A stretch of 64,000 nt of DNA from Pseudoips prasinana (GCA_951640165.1 OX621241.1:11599001-11663000), one strand, 5' to 3'. Counted from the first letter of the stretch, positions 32,178 to 44,077 are shown. A program made the numbers and translations. The notes: a model not told the origin generated them from the letters alone.

Positions 32178-32830
32178 AAAGTAAATAAATATTTACTTAG
32201 TAATTTATACTCATACACGTGTCGCCATCTATATTACATTTCTTGAATGATATGTCGGCGTGGTAAGCGTAGAATTGAACACTAATAACGATAGGTGGCG
32301 TTAGTAGCGTTGGCTCTAGGCACGTGAATTTTTATGTAATGATGATTCATTTTTATCGTACCCTATTCGCACAACAACGAATAGGGTACGATAAAAATAC
32401 CTTATAGAGACATTTAAGAGAATATTAATAAATCATTGTAAAACAGGGCTATTGAAAATAAAGCAAGTTAGTTGCAGAGCCATCTGTTGACTTTTTTGAA
32501 TATTAATAAGAGTACTTAAAAAGTAGGCGCGAGTGATTTTTAAAGACAGAAATAATGCGCGCTTGACGTTGTCAGATGGCGTTAGATATTACAAAAAATA
32601 TATTATTTTACGAAAGCAAATATTCAGCTCAAGGTTATCATCTAGCGCGCAACGACTCCTATTGTACTGACAGTGATGTAAATACAATGGGAGTAATAAC
32701 TAAGAACGTACAAAAACTGTCTAGCCCACCTATCCTTTTGTTACTCAGGTTTAAATATTGCTTAAACTGTTATGTATAAATTTAATACGGCTCCAGGGGA
32801 CATAAGGTACCACCTAACTCGCCGCGCGCC
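32178..32830. other. Stretch with one strong hairpin
   Basis: Holds the 21-bp hairpin 32349-32369/32378-32398. A 67-codon open frame at 32576-32779 has no recognised motif. Nothing else found. Confidence 0.5.
32349..32398. repeat. Perfect 21-bp hairpin, 8-nt loop
   Basis: Arms atttttatcgtaccctattc-g and exact complement around cacaacaa. Confidence 0.9.
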
Positions 32831-33005
32831 GGCCCGGCACCTTGTAATCCCGATCGGCGTTCAAAAAGATGATGGTTAAAGATGACTCATTCATTCGTTC
32901 AATCGGCTTCATCGCTGAAAATCGATTCCGGACCATTTATGACCTCACACGGAAGCCGATTTTTAACCTTCATCTATTTGTACGCCTATCAGGGAGGTTG
33001 GTATT
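32830..33005. mobile_element. TIR repeat related to 20685-20880
   Basis: ggcgttcaaaaagatgatgg / aaccttcatctatttgtacgcc near-complementary ends, with inner 'aatcggcttc' and 'ggaagccgatt'. Confidence 0.65.
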
Positions 33006-33130
33006 CCAATAAAAGTTACACAACTAGTACTACTAGTGAGTATATGACGATAAAATAACCCACTCCAAAAAGAAAAAAAAAACAATATATTTATACCGTA
33101 TACCAGATGTATAAATGTAGTCCTACTATT

Positions 33131-33320
33131 TCCTACTAATATTATAAAGACGAAAGTTTGTGAGTGTGTGTGTGTGTGTGTGTATGTTTGTTACTTCTTT
33201 ACGTCTAACCGGCTGGAGCGATTTTAATAACATTTGGTATGGCGTTAGCTGACACCCTGGATTAACACATAGGCATCATTAATAAAGTTGAATGCGGGTA
33301 AAACCGCGGGGCACAGCTAG
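33131..33320 (+). mobile_element. Lep1-like Helitron (H4)
   Basis: TCCTACTAATATTATAAAGA start, an inner (GT)n microsatellite, and end gcgggtaaaaccgcgggg then cacagCTAG|T. 190 bp. Confidence 0.85.
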
Positions 33321-33744
33321 TAAGCAATAATTACCTACTTCCTTTTTTCCTTATTCAGATTGTTATGAATTCATTACTCGAATTATTATACGTTAAATTA
33401 AATTAAAAAAATTAAATTAAAACCTCGTAGCAAATATTTAAAATCTGTTAAGTAAATGTCGCAACAGTTTTTCATGAACTATAATGAAACTAGGTTACAG
33501 ATAAAAAATAACCTGCAATGAAATGGTTTACATGTTTGCGATCTATCGTGAATTCGTGCTTTAATCGTACCCAAGTATGTCATTGTTACATATAGGTATA
33601 CCGTATAGGTAGATATAGTTAGGTAACTAATAACCTAATGTTTACCGTCCAAATTAACTGTCCAAAATTGTTTTTAGCTCACTCTTCTTTTCAAATATTG
33701 CAAACATATTCGATGTGTTCGTCGACATTTTTTTTATGTTTTTG

Positions 33745-33935
33745 TAAGACAGTCGCCTCGCATCTTCGTTTCGCGGGTCCGAGACCCGCGCCGGATAACT
33801 ATTTGTGTGACCCATAGGTAAATAGTTGTTCGGAGTCTGGATGTAATTTGTGTCCGTCTATTATATGTTTGTAAAGTACCCCGTGACACAGGGATTATAT
33901 TCCATAGTGCGGGCGTTGTGCTTTAGAACAAAGTA
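33745..33935 (+). mobile_element. SINE family C
   Basis: gacagtcgcctcgcatcttc, aaatagttgttcggagtctg, gtaaagtaccccgtgacaca, end tgcgggcgttgtgctttaga. Confidence 0.75.
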
Positions 33936-34246
33936 AAAAATAATTAGTACTGTGGACACTAAGTACCTAAAGTAGGGCTAATTTAATAGATCACATTTGA
34001 CACTTCATCAAAATTGAACAACATAACCTTAACCGGCGGACATTGAATAGTATTAATTTTTTCGTAGTTAGAACTGCCCATTTGCTTTATTTTTTGTCAA
34101 TTACGATTTACCTTTATTGTAATACCAAATAAGGTCATTGTACAATTCACTTTACTAGTAACTGACAGATGACTAATGTGATCTATTAAATTGACCCTAC
34201 TATACCTTTAGTCCCGTATAGCTGCATAGCTACATGTCGACATAAT

Positions 34247-34400
34247 CCTACTAAAATTATAAACGCGAAAGTTTGTAAGTATGGATGGATGGATGTTTGT
34301 TGCTCTTTCACGTAAAAACTACTGAATGTATTTTAATGAAACTATAGAATAATATAGCTTATACATCAGAATAACATATAGGCTACAATTTATAAAGATA
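34247..34400 (+). mobile_element. Lep1-like Helitron (H5), 3' end lost
   Basis: TCCTACTAAAATTATAAACG start, an inner (ATGG)n repeat, then the shared body ataacatataggctacaatt. No CTAG terminus. Confidence 0.7.
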
Positions 34401-34508
34401 TTGTGTGAATTGTCCAAAATATGACGATAAGTGTCAAATAAGTAGGAAACAGTCTACCATCTGCGAGCTATTCCGGCGTGCACTGCCAAACCCGCTAGAG
34501 TTTACACA

Positions 34509-34701
34509 TCCTTCTAATATTATAAATGCGAAAGTTTGTGAGTATAGATTTATGGGTGTATGCTTATTATTCTTTTAAGCCAAAACTACTGAACGAATTT
34601 TGATGAAATTTTGTGGTACTATAGCTTATATGTATATCCGATTAACACATAGGCTGTAATTTATAAAGTCTAACGCGGGTGAAACCGCGGGGCATAGCTA
34701 G
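34509..34701 (+). mobile_element. Lep1-like Helitron (H6)
   Basis: TCCTTCTAATATTATAAATG start and end acgcgggtgaaaccgcgggg then catagCTAG|T. Confidence 0.85.
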
Positions 34702-34959
34702 TACAGACATAAACGGTGTCAGACAGTGTCGGTGAATGCCGTTGTTTACACTTTCACATGGCTGGAAAATACTAGCCGCCATGTTTATTGTCAATATTCA
34801 TTGTTCAAGCCTTTGAACAGCTAGGTGTTTAAATACACACCTAGGTACTTAGGCGGTATTTATTCAATGACCTATAAGTGTACTAAAATCTATTCAAAGC
34901 AAACAATAATCATATAGAAAATCTGAGCCATTTCTTGCATTCTCAGCCGTAAAGTTCAC

Positions 34960-35170
34960 CAGCGAATGTCAACATTCACATTAATACACCATTCCCAGGG
35001 TTCCAGGGTGCCACGGCCATGTGGGATATGACGCAAAAGAGGGGCACCGGAGCAGTATACCCGCATTCCCAGGGGAGGACCCAAGAGAAGTCCACGGCGG
35101 GTTAGTTTTACTCGCTGCTAGTACGAAACCCCAGACAGACACTTTTTAGGCTTTTGGCAAAAAAGGCAAG
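34960..35170. other. GC-rich block, probable LINE untranslated end
   Basis: Contains ccacggccatgtgggatatg and gagaagtccacggcgggtta in an AT-rich setting. No ORF. Confidence 0.4.
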
Positions 35171-36595
35171 ATCTTTGTTAAATTATTTCTACAATTACTG
35201 TTCCTACCTAACTTGTAACATGCATCCTACTTAGAATTAGAGACGTTTGTGAAATATAATAAAACATATTTATTTATTTAATTAACAAAAATAAAAAAGT
35301 TATGTCACAAATAATTGGTTTTGTTTTTTTGCCTCTTTTTTAAATGGGGCTTTGGCTGTGGCTTTGGTGCATACGCAAAAAAGCCCCGAGGTAACAATGT
35401 GGCCGTAGTTCAATCGAATCCGAAACATGAGCGCGTATAATAGCAGCGTGGTGACTACCTTACCCATTGCCCCGCATGTGCAGTAAATTATTATTCGTAC
35501 AACGCGATTTTCTTATCAGTGTATATAGGTATAAGTAGGTTACTACATTCTGATAATAAAAATAGAGTTGTTTACTTTAAGATTTCATTGTTGATTAGCC
35601 CGTGTGTTGGGCTACCTGCACTACCGACATCTGCGTTAGCAAATTAATTAAAAATACTTGAGCCACGAAACGTTTAGAATACTGAGACCTTGCTGTAAAA
35701 AACAGTGAGGATGAGACCTTCGCTGTTTTTTCAGCAAGTTCTAGTAAGTGTTTGTTTTGAAAAAAGGAAGACGGTATCAATACGATTGTATGATTTTTTT
35801 ATTTCTATGTTAATGACACGATTTCATGATTTTTCATATGTATGTTATCTGTATTTTGTACTTAGAATAAACAATCTGAATCTCTATGACCCGATGTTGA
35901 TAATTCTTTTTATTCCAATCGGTTGTAAAAAAAATAAAGTTTTATGCGGTTTTATATCTTTAAAAAACCAATAACGAGATCAATGCCTAATGTTCTTTAA
36001 AATATAGCCAAACTGATATATAAGTTTTTAAGCCGTATGAACTTAGTAGTATCAGCTACAAAATTGTGGGAATAACCCAATTTGGCTATTGTATACCTAC
36101 GCCTCAAGAACATTCACGAGTTGCAGTGAGTTGCAATGATTTCACATCCAAGCACGCTAAAGTGATTATAATACTTGTTGCGTAAAAGGGTATACAATCA
36201 CTATTATATATTATTACGTGTGGAGTAAAATTTGTTAACAGACAAACTTTCTCCTCGACGCGACATCTTTATCCGTAAAATCGTAAAGCAGAACTGATCA
36301 ATGTAGTTTTTTTATCTATATCTCGCGAGTCGATGGCAATCTAAATTGTGTCTACCCAGAATGTGGCTACGAGAATCGCATTATTTGTAGAATCCATCAG
36401 ATGCGGGCTTTAAAGTGCGACTTGACCAGACAAGATCCTCCATAATAATAATATTGAATATCTGACCTCAACATAGACAGAAACATTCAGAAAACCTGTA
36501 AGTCTATCGTCATGTTAAAAACATTTATCCGGCCCTTGAAGCCGACTTGTATACGCACTTCGGCTTCAGGGGCAAAAAAAATCGGCTGTATTGCA
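35171..36595. other. Stretch without supported gene
   Basis: AT-rich. A weak inverted repeat near 36534-36570 (gaagccgact / cggcttcagg). The short open frames lack motifs. Confidence 0.4.
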
Positions 36596-36599
36596 AAAT

Positions 36600-36875
36600 T
36601 CTTACCAGACGTCTCCTACGGGTAGAAAAGGACCGGTAAGAACTGTGCCTCGGAGAGCACGTAAAGCCGTCGCTCCTGTGCCTGAACTCTTTCCGGTCGT
36701 GTCGCTAGTCGTCCCATCGGATCATGAGAGTGATGGAATAGAAAGTGCCCCTGTGTTTGCGCACACTCTTGTGCACTATAATATGTCCTGCGCAATTGGC
36801 TAGTCTAGTCTCCATTGAGACTGGCCGCCGTGGCCGAAATTCGGTCGGGAGGACATCATGTAAGTACTTTTTATC
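36600..36875 (+). mobile_element. SINE family B, 5'-truncated
   Basis: ctgtgcctcggagagcacgt, gtcgctagtcgtcccatcgg, atcatgagagtgatggaata, gagactggccgccgtggccg, end ggtcgggaggacatcat. Confidence 0.8.
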
Positions 36876-37194
36876 TTTTAAATGTAGTTCTTTTTTGTAA
36901 ATTTCTTTTATTTCTATTGCCGATTGATTACAAATTAGTATCAATACTTAATTCCAAATAAACCTATTAATGGAATTAAGTCTACATATTAATTTTATAT
37001 TCCGTTTGTCATGGATTTCCGCGGTGACGTCTGACCTGTCTACGTCTGTTTATTGCACTCGCAAATTGAGTCATGCTTGATTAAACTCCGAACCGAATGA
37101 AGAAACAAGGTTCTTAGTAATCGAGTTATATTTAGAACTAACTGTCACCCGCGACATCGTCCGCGTAAATGTAAATGTGAGTAATTTTTTACGT

Positions 37195-37345
37195 TTTTTT
37201 TTTTTTTTTAGACTGTTTGTGTATTTTATATCACCTGATGGTAAGTTATAACCGCCACCGTGTACCGCAACACCAAAGGTGTCGCGGGTGCGTTGCCGGC
37301 CTTTAAAAGTCAGCAAACAAGTGTTGCTGACCCTTCCCCCACCCC
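37195..37345 (+). repeat. Lepidopteran LINE 3'-region fragment
   Basis: T tract, then cacctgatggtaagttataa, gcgggtgcgttgccggcctt and ttaaaag. Related to 20275-20331. Confidence 0.6.
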
Positions 37346-37741
37346 AACGAGCTCTGGCGACACAACATTAAAACTATCAATGTTATTATTAAGGAATGTC
37401 CTCTGTAAGGTGAAGGTGCTTCCCCAGTCGGGCTGCTCTTTGAGCGAATGAACGCTATGCCCTATCTCTCTTTTACTACTCTATATAAGATTCCAAAATG
37501 CAGTGTAATTAAACCTAAGTAACTAAATTAAAAACTAGGAAATCATTAATTTAATCATCTCACGGGAAATGAACGGGGAACGGTCAGGGTATTAGAAATT
37601 CAATTTATAAATTTAATCTGCCAATGTGTTTCCTAGATTAATAGAGGTTCCGGTTTTAATGTATGGTTTATCAGTTTTTGTTTTTCTTCAGGTTGAGGAG
37701 TTACATGTTTATATTGTGCCCCCACACAGTTAAAGGTACAC

Positions 37742-37810
37742 GTTTCAAATCAAATCAAATCAAATATTTTATTTGTAAAACATAGGTATTTCCATAAAAG
37801 TGTTAAGTAC
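37742..37810. repeat. (AAATC)n tract and retroposon end
   Basis: Pentanucleotide repeat aaatcaaatcaaatcaaata, followed by attttatttgtaaaacatag, a common end sequence of lepidopteran LINEs in reverse. Confidence 0.6.
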
Positions 37811-38146
37811 GATGACATAATATATGGACGCTATGTTTTGCCGTTGAGGCGTACAAATATAATTTAACTTAGCTATAGCTACTTAAGAACTAAATGAGAA
37901 CTTACAATAAAAATAAAAACTATCAGAAGAAAACAAAGTTAAATATTTCTAAGTGAAAACAAAAAACATACAACAACATATTTTAATTATATTTGAAAAA
38001 TGAATATATATAAATATATATAATATTTTAAAATACTTAAAACTTATGACTATTTTATATTACATTATCATTTAAAAAATCTTCAACAGCATAATAACAT
38101 TTTTCCAATAAAAAACGTTGTATATTTAACAATAAACATTTAACAC

Positions 38147-38744
38147 TCTTATTTAAAATAATTCCTTGATCCGCCGCTTAACCATGTCTCAGCTAAACCC
38201 TGCTCAACCACTTAAACCCCGCTCAACTACTTCTTTATTTAAAAACCCTACTTAAAGGTTTCTCAGCTAAGTAACGTCATTTTATTTTACACTGTCAACA
38301 TTTCTGAGGCTGGTATAGAGCTTGACCAAAATTAATCGACTAAATCGGATTATGTATCAAAACTTTATGATTTTTGCTCTATGGTAGACATGGAATGATA
38401 GATTTATGATCGTAACAGTGCATTTTCAAGGACTATTGATTTTCTTCGGTGGATTTTGAAGTTTGTGATAAGATTCCAACTGGAATTCAGTATTTATTTA
38501 AAAATTAATACGGTTAGTAACTTCAATAAAACCTCCATTCACAAACAAACTTCAAACAAAACGTCAGCTGATGCAAATAGAATCCGCCATATTTGAGCAA
38601 GCTTTAAACCAGGGGCCGACGTGGTTTAAATTTTGACATGGCTCAACCGCGGGTCAAAGTTAAATCGTGTTTTTAAATGAAAAATTTAATAAACCATGGT
38701 TGAGCGGCCGGCTTAAATTTAAGTAATGTTTTTAAATAAGACTG
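38147..38744. mobile_element. MITE-3, full-length copy
   Basis: 598 bp with imperfect terminal repeats: ctcttatttaaaataattcc and its counterpart aatgtttttaaataagactg, plus inner gccgcttaaccatg / catggttgagcggc. No ORF. Parent form of 31914-32177. Confidence 0.8.
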
Positions 38745-39145
38745 TTAGTAGTTATTTGAAACAGTGTCATGCGTTAGAATTATAAAGACGTATCATTAAA
38801 ATTATCACTCGGAAATGACATTTCAATTTGAGAATTATAATGCGACAATGTTTAACGTCGGCAATCTTATCGGTGTATAAATATGTATACAAGTAAAAAT
38901 TCACAGGTGCATGGTAATGAGCGAATTTATAATATTTTTTATAGGTATCTATCACAATAAAATCAATTCAAAGGCAATGTCGACAAAAGGAATTTTAATA
39001 TTTGTCAATTGCGTAACATACAGACAAAAAATATATATAAACTGTCAAATTAGTAATATACTTATTTTAAAAAAATACCAAACTGAGACATGTTTCACCT
39101 TGTAAGCTTGCATTTAAAATAACATTTGACACCAGTCTAGGATTA

Positions 39146-39205
39146 GGATTAGTTACAGAAATGTATTACCTTCACCAGAAGGTAATACATTTCTGTAACT
39201 AATCC
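39146..39205. repeat. Perfect 28-bp hairpin, 4-nt loop
   Basis: Arms 39146-39173 and 39178-39205 are exact complements around acca. Confidence 0.93.
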
Positions 39206-39344
39206 GTATTTAAGAATGTTCTGCCATTTGTTTAATCTGCGAAATCTGGTACCGATTTCGCCGGGACTTACACCGGTAGATAGGTCTTATTATAAGGAAC
39301 AATATAAGGTTGCCTTATACACTGAAAAGAATACTTAGGTACTT

Positions 39345-39600
39345 AATTACTTATCGTATGGGCAGTGGTTACCCTAGTATCAGATTGTTCAAGCCGCCTC
39401 CGACTTGAACTTAAACCTCCGACATGGCTTCACGACTTTTGTCTAATGGCTACAACCGGGACCGACGGCTTAACGTGCCCTCCGAAGCACGGAGACGGCC
39501 CGATATTAAACCACTTTGGCGGTCACCCATCTATGGACTGACCGCGAGCCTAGTTGCTTAACCTCGCCGATCACTTACGGACCGGTGAGAGCATGTAGCT
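39345..39600 (-). mobile_element. 5S rRNA-like SINE family D, best copy
   Basis: On the minus strand: gtccgtaagtgatcggcgag, gttaagcaactaggctcg, cggtcagtccatagatgggt, gaccgcc. The right end (plus strand) is tatgggcagtggttacccta. Confidence 0.8.
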
Positions 39601-39609
39601 ATACTGTTC

Positions 39610-40445
39610 CCAAAGGATAGAAAAAAAACATTTAGACGTCCTACTAATTTACGCGAGTAAAGACACGAGCATAACATAGTCTTTAAATAATATTATATAA
39701 AAAACGATTGTTACAGGCAGTCTCATCACTACAGTCAATTGTCTCCTTGAGTCATCTAAACGATAACATAACACGAAGGCTGTTCACGTCATGCGAATAG
39801 ATTTAACCAATATTAAAGTATAATAATAAGCATATGAGTGTACATAAAAGCTGTTACAAGAATATTGATGAATCATTCACACTCTGCCGATATCTCGGCA
39901 TGTAATTATAATTTCAACAACAATGCATATTAATTCTAATAACAATAATTCAAGTTAGGTTATTATAAAGTAGCCATAATTAGATCTTAACCATCCAATC
40001 AAACAGCTATCAAATCTATATCTAGCTAAGTTCTTGGTTATTGAGAAGTCGAAGCATAAACTGTAGAATAATTACAAATATTTACTACTCTTAGAGTTCC
40101 GTACCAAAGGGTGCCAAAAGAACCCTATTTACCTTAATCGTTTCGCTGTCTATCTCTGGAATTTTAATAAGTAGGTTTAAAATTTTACAGAGTGTGTATC
40201 TCAATAGCTGCTATAACAACAAATAATTAAAACTAAATTTAATTACAAATTAAGAGGGGCCCCCGTTTAAAGAATGGAAATGTTTCATACGATATTACGG
40301 AATCCTTCGTGTATGACTGCGGCTCACCCTTGGCATGTTTGTAGGGTGCCTTAACAAAAAATTGTTCGTCTTTTCGGCTGACTGTCTGTTGAGACCTATT
40401 TTCTCAGGCACGCTTGGAGGTTATTAATATCTCATAGACAAGAAC
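39610..40445. other. Stretch without supported gene
   Basis: AT-rich. 'agttccgtaccaaagggtgcc' at about 40095 resembles repeat-family words. No ORF or structure of note. Confidence 0.4.
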
Positions 40446-40494
40446 TGTGAAAACAAGGAAACTGCAAGTCAGCGCAATCAGAAGAACAGCTATA

Positions 40495-40635
40495 ATATGA
40501 ACAGCTATAATATGGGTGTTAAGGTATATAATAAACTTCCAGAAAAACTTAGACACCTACCTGACAATGAATTTTTCAGGACACTCTTTAATTGGCTATG
40601 TGACAGATGTTTTTATTCAATTGATGACTAGGTAC
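40495..40635 (+). pseudogene. LINE C-terminal fragment
   Basis: Reads MGVKVYNKLPEKLRHLPDNE then FFRTLFNWLCDRCFYSIDD and a stop. This is the common end of non-LTR polyproteins in insects. 5'-truncated. Confidence 0.65.
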
Positions 40636-40639
40636 ATTA

Positions 40640-41465
40640 AATATAAATTCACATAAATATGTAATTAGCCTAAATACTTTAACATTGAAATTTTAATTGA
40701 CATTTTCTAATCTCTAATAAATAACACTGATTTTAAATCTTATCTTTACTTATTGTTTGGATTCAATCATGTATTAACTACTATTAACAAATTAAATAAT
40801 TACTAACAATTTCAATGTAAGTCTAAAATTTTAATGTATTACTTTAAATATTTGCACGACGTATTCTGTCGAATATAGTGAAACGAAAATATAATACCAT
40901 CAAATGTAACCTGTATTCTCGCAAATAAAGAGCAAATAAAGAAGTTGCGGCCGTTAGGGAGTCAGAACATATGGGTTCCATACCCTTGAACAGGTACAAG
41001 TAAATACAGGCCTTACGTCTATCTTAGGCACCAGTCAAAATTGAAGGTTTTATGTATTGTTCTGGATGCCACGTAAAATGTACCTTATATTGTGGTGAGA
41101 AATAAAGCATTAATTATTATTAAAAAGCAAAGGAAAAAGGTCCAAATAAAACAGCAATTTGTCGTCAATCAATCATCAGTTATCTTACAAAATACTTACA
41201 AATTTGTACGGAGCCCTCGGCACACAAGTCCAAATCACACTTAGCTGGTTTTTATTACCCGGTCATCTACGTGTTCAAAGTTATATCGAACACGACCTTG
41301 TGACGTCTTTTGTTAGTTTACTAACAAATAACTTAGATATTCGGTTGGTTGCTAGATATTCTATTACTGCTAAGTGCTAACTAGTCATTTTTGACATAGC
41401 CCTCGTAAGCTTAAATCTTGGTATTTAAGTATTTATAGTTGGTATTTGAGTTAATGTCTGGGTGT
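40640..41465. other. Stretch without supported gene
   Basis: AT-rich. A 73-codon open frame at 41159-41380 has no recognised motif. No structure seen. Confidence 0.4.
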
Positions 41466-41468
41466 TAT

Positions 41469-41771
41469 CTATACATATAATAAAATCGTAGGAAAGTGAA
41501 AACTGTACATTGAATATTTTTAAAAAGGATACCTGGGGCGTGATTTAACATTTTTGTCTGTTTATCTGTTTGTCTGTATGTATGTCTGTGCTAAATTCAA
41601 ATTCAATACTGCATGGATTTACTTCAAATTTTGCATGAATATTACTAAAAGATTCGGTCAACATATAGGCTACATATTATCATGCTATCACCTACATGGG
41701 AGGAGCTGAGATACTTTATAAAGTTTAACGCGGGTAAAACCGCGGGTGTGCCCCGCGGTTTTACCCGCTAG
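41469..41771 (+). mobile_element. Helitron-like element (H3) with duplicated 3' hairpin
   Basis: TCTATACATATAATAAAATC start. The normal 3' hairpin gcgggtaaaaccgcggg (41730-41746) is followed after tgtgc by its reverse complement (41752-41768) and then CTAG. Confidence 0.85.
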
Positions 41772-42532
41772 TTTATCAATAAAATGTATGTTTATTGAAA
41801 TGTATGAGTGCAGACATCAACAGAATCTAGGAATAATGAAAGATAGGAACGGGTAACTCACGTAATTAATTTTATGTTGGATTCGGCCAGCCAAACAGGA
41901 CGCGACATGGTGCGGGTCGCATTCGCCCTGAAGATGACTTTCTGAAGAAGTTGAAACGGTTGGCTGAATCCTACATAAAATTAATTACGTCGAGGAGCTA
42001 CCCGTTACTATCTTTCATTATGTTAGCTTCTGAAGTCAGTTTTAATAATAATAGAATCTATGAATATTTTATATTTCATCAAATTTCTAAAACTCTATGA
42101 AGAATTTGCTGTTATAGTAAATGGAAGAATTATAGGTTATTTTAAGGTCTTTCATTAAATAAATATAATATTGTGATTTTTCTGCTTCAAATAAAAATGT
42201 TATCTTTTTAATCACCTTAGAAAATTACGTCGTAGAAATGATAATAAACTTTTATTTCTTTTTATAAAACCAAGAATATAATATAGCTATATTAATTAAA
42301 ATTGAAAAGGCACGCTCGATAGGATTTAAGCCAGGCGACTGTGCAGTACAATCACAAAACTTGGATATCGTGATCTCAGAGAGCGGCTATAAGGAACATT
42401 ATCATGCATGAGTAGAAATTCCTGGCCTACTTGGATTCTGTGTGAGAAAATACCAGGCTCTACTACCTCCTCGTGGTATTTCTGTGCAGTCATGCTGCCT
42501 TTGATCCCGCTTTGCTGTTGACATCCCATTCT

Positions 42533-42718
42533 GCCGTACGAAGCGCTTTGCTTCCTCCTTTATCATACGCACGGCCAAGCAGTGGAACACCCTCCCGAAC
42601 GACGTGTTTCCAGACTCATACAACATGGGTTTATTCAAGGCTAGAGTGAACAGGCATCTCATGGGTACCATCTTCACTTACCATCAGGTGAGATCGTAGT
42701 CAAACGCAAACACATTCA
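42533..42718 (+). mobile_element. LINE 3' end inserted in the Tc1 relic
   Basis: Encodes SFIIRTAKQWNTLPNDVFPD, YNMGLFKARVNRHLMGT, then a short 3' region (accatcaggtgagatcgtag) and an A tract. ggatc-ttg/aag words flank it and may be a target duplication. Confidence 0.75.
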
Positions 42719-42734
42719 GCATAAAAAAAAACAA

Positions 42735-43052
42735 AGATCCAAACAAACCGGGTTCGTCCGCCAAGACGAATTCCTGCCCATGACGTCTTCCCGGACAAAT
42801 TTTGGCTCTCATTATGATCCGATGGGACGACTAGCGACACGACCGGAAAGAGGTCAGGTACAGGACCGACGGCTTTACGTGCTCTCCGAGGCACGGAGGT
42901 GTAATACCGCCAACTTCCAGATTTCGGGCTGATACTGAGAAATTTCTTGTTACGGAAAAATCCCAAAATCACTTTTTGGCCCGACCCGAGATTTGAACCC
43001 AGGACCTCAGTTTCTGCGGTTGAATACGCCACCGCTAGACCAACGAGGTAGT
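42735..43052 (-). mobile_element. SINE family B inserted in the Tc1 relic
   Basis: Reverse copy with head ctacctcgttggtctagcgg and box B ggttcaaatctcgggtcg on the minus strand. The Tc1 sequence atgggcagga occurs at both edges, a target duplication. Confidence 0.85.
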
Positions 43053-43440
43053 CAAGTCCTGCCCATACCATGATGATAACGCCGTGGTAAGAGTGAACCT
43101 CCTGAGGGTGCTGTAGACGGCTAGCTCTCCCTGGAGTTCTCCAAACACGGGTTCTTCGTGAATCTGAATGAAATACAAACCGGGACTCATTTGTGAACAG
43201 CGCCAAAGGCCATTTGTTCGTCACTAGATTTCAAATGCTGCGATTGCGACGTCGCAATGCTGGAACAAGTAGCGGCATTCGAGCATGACGACAAACTTCA
43301 TCCAACCTGCTTTGTACGGTTTATTCGACTAAGAGCATCTGGTAGCACTGCTGGAGTCTTTGTACTAGTTGCATCGGTTTGATATTGGGATGTTTTTGGC
43401 GGTCATTTGGAGAAATTGATCCTGTTTTTACGTAGTGCAC

Positions 43441-44077
43441 GACAAAAATGTATGAATTTAGGTTTAGTAATTATTATATTGTTGTGATATTAATTATTAT
43501 TTGTGATATTATTGTAATATGTAGTAGAACAACAATAAAATTTGACATTTAATTATATGACCAAAGATGTTTATTAGTGACTTAATTATTTTAATGGATG
43601 TATTTTTAGAAACTAAATTGTAAATTAAAATGTATAAAATAATGCACACCTCATTGGTATGTTACAGAGATCCTTAATATAAGATACAATACCACATTTT
43701 CCTACCTGTAATAAGCAATAAATAAATTTGACTTTGGCTTTGAAAAAAATTTACCCGTGGGCCGTTCAGCCACATCCTCAGTACAGCGATAACGTGACCA
43801 CAACTTTTATATTATGTGTTGGCCGGTGTGTTGGGCCCCAGCAATTACGCGTTGAGTAGCTCCATTTTCTAACATGCTCGAGGCTGGTAACATTCATCTC
43901 CACTCATATGACGACGTGACATTACTCTTCAAGCTCACACGGCACGTTAAATTAAAAAGAAAAACAATCGAATCCCTTTTCATTAATTAACATTAATAAA
44001 ACAATTTTGATTTTCCTTAACGTAACGAATTATTAAGTGATACTTTAATCCCATTTTTCCGGTGCTGGATAATTGAC
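43441..44077. other. Stretch without supported gene
   Basis: AT-rich, nothing recognised. Confidence 0.4.

Larger units (their letters stand above)
42301..43440 (-). pseudogene. Tc1-like transposase, broken and nested
   Basis: Minus-strand pieces of a Tc1/mariner superfamily transposase (DDE cut-and-paste enzyme). 43062-43222 gives LALFTNESRFVFHSDS, RVWRTPGRASR and VIIMVWAG. 42720-42790 gives WAGIRLGGRTRFVWI. 42330-42530 gives GSMTAQKYHEEVVEPGIF and QEFLLMHDN. After a frame change, 42301-42340 gives SPGLNPIERAF. A family-B SINE and a LINE tail sit in the gaps. The frame is shifted and the catalytic region is damaged, so it is inactive. Confidence 0.85.

Noticed and set aside
39519..39590. 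Possible 5S rRNA gene or pseudogene
   Set aside because: Only part of the 5S sequence is represented and the flanks are a constant repeat body, so it is a SINE-like element and not a 5S gene.
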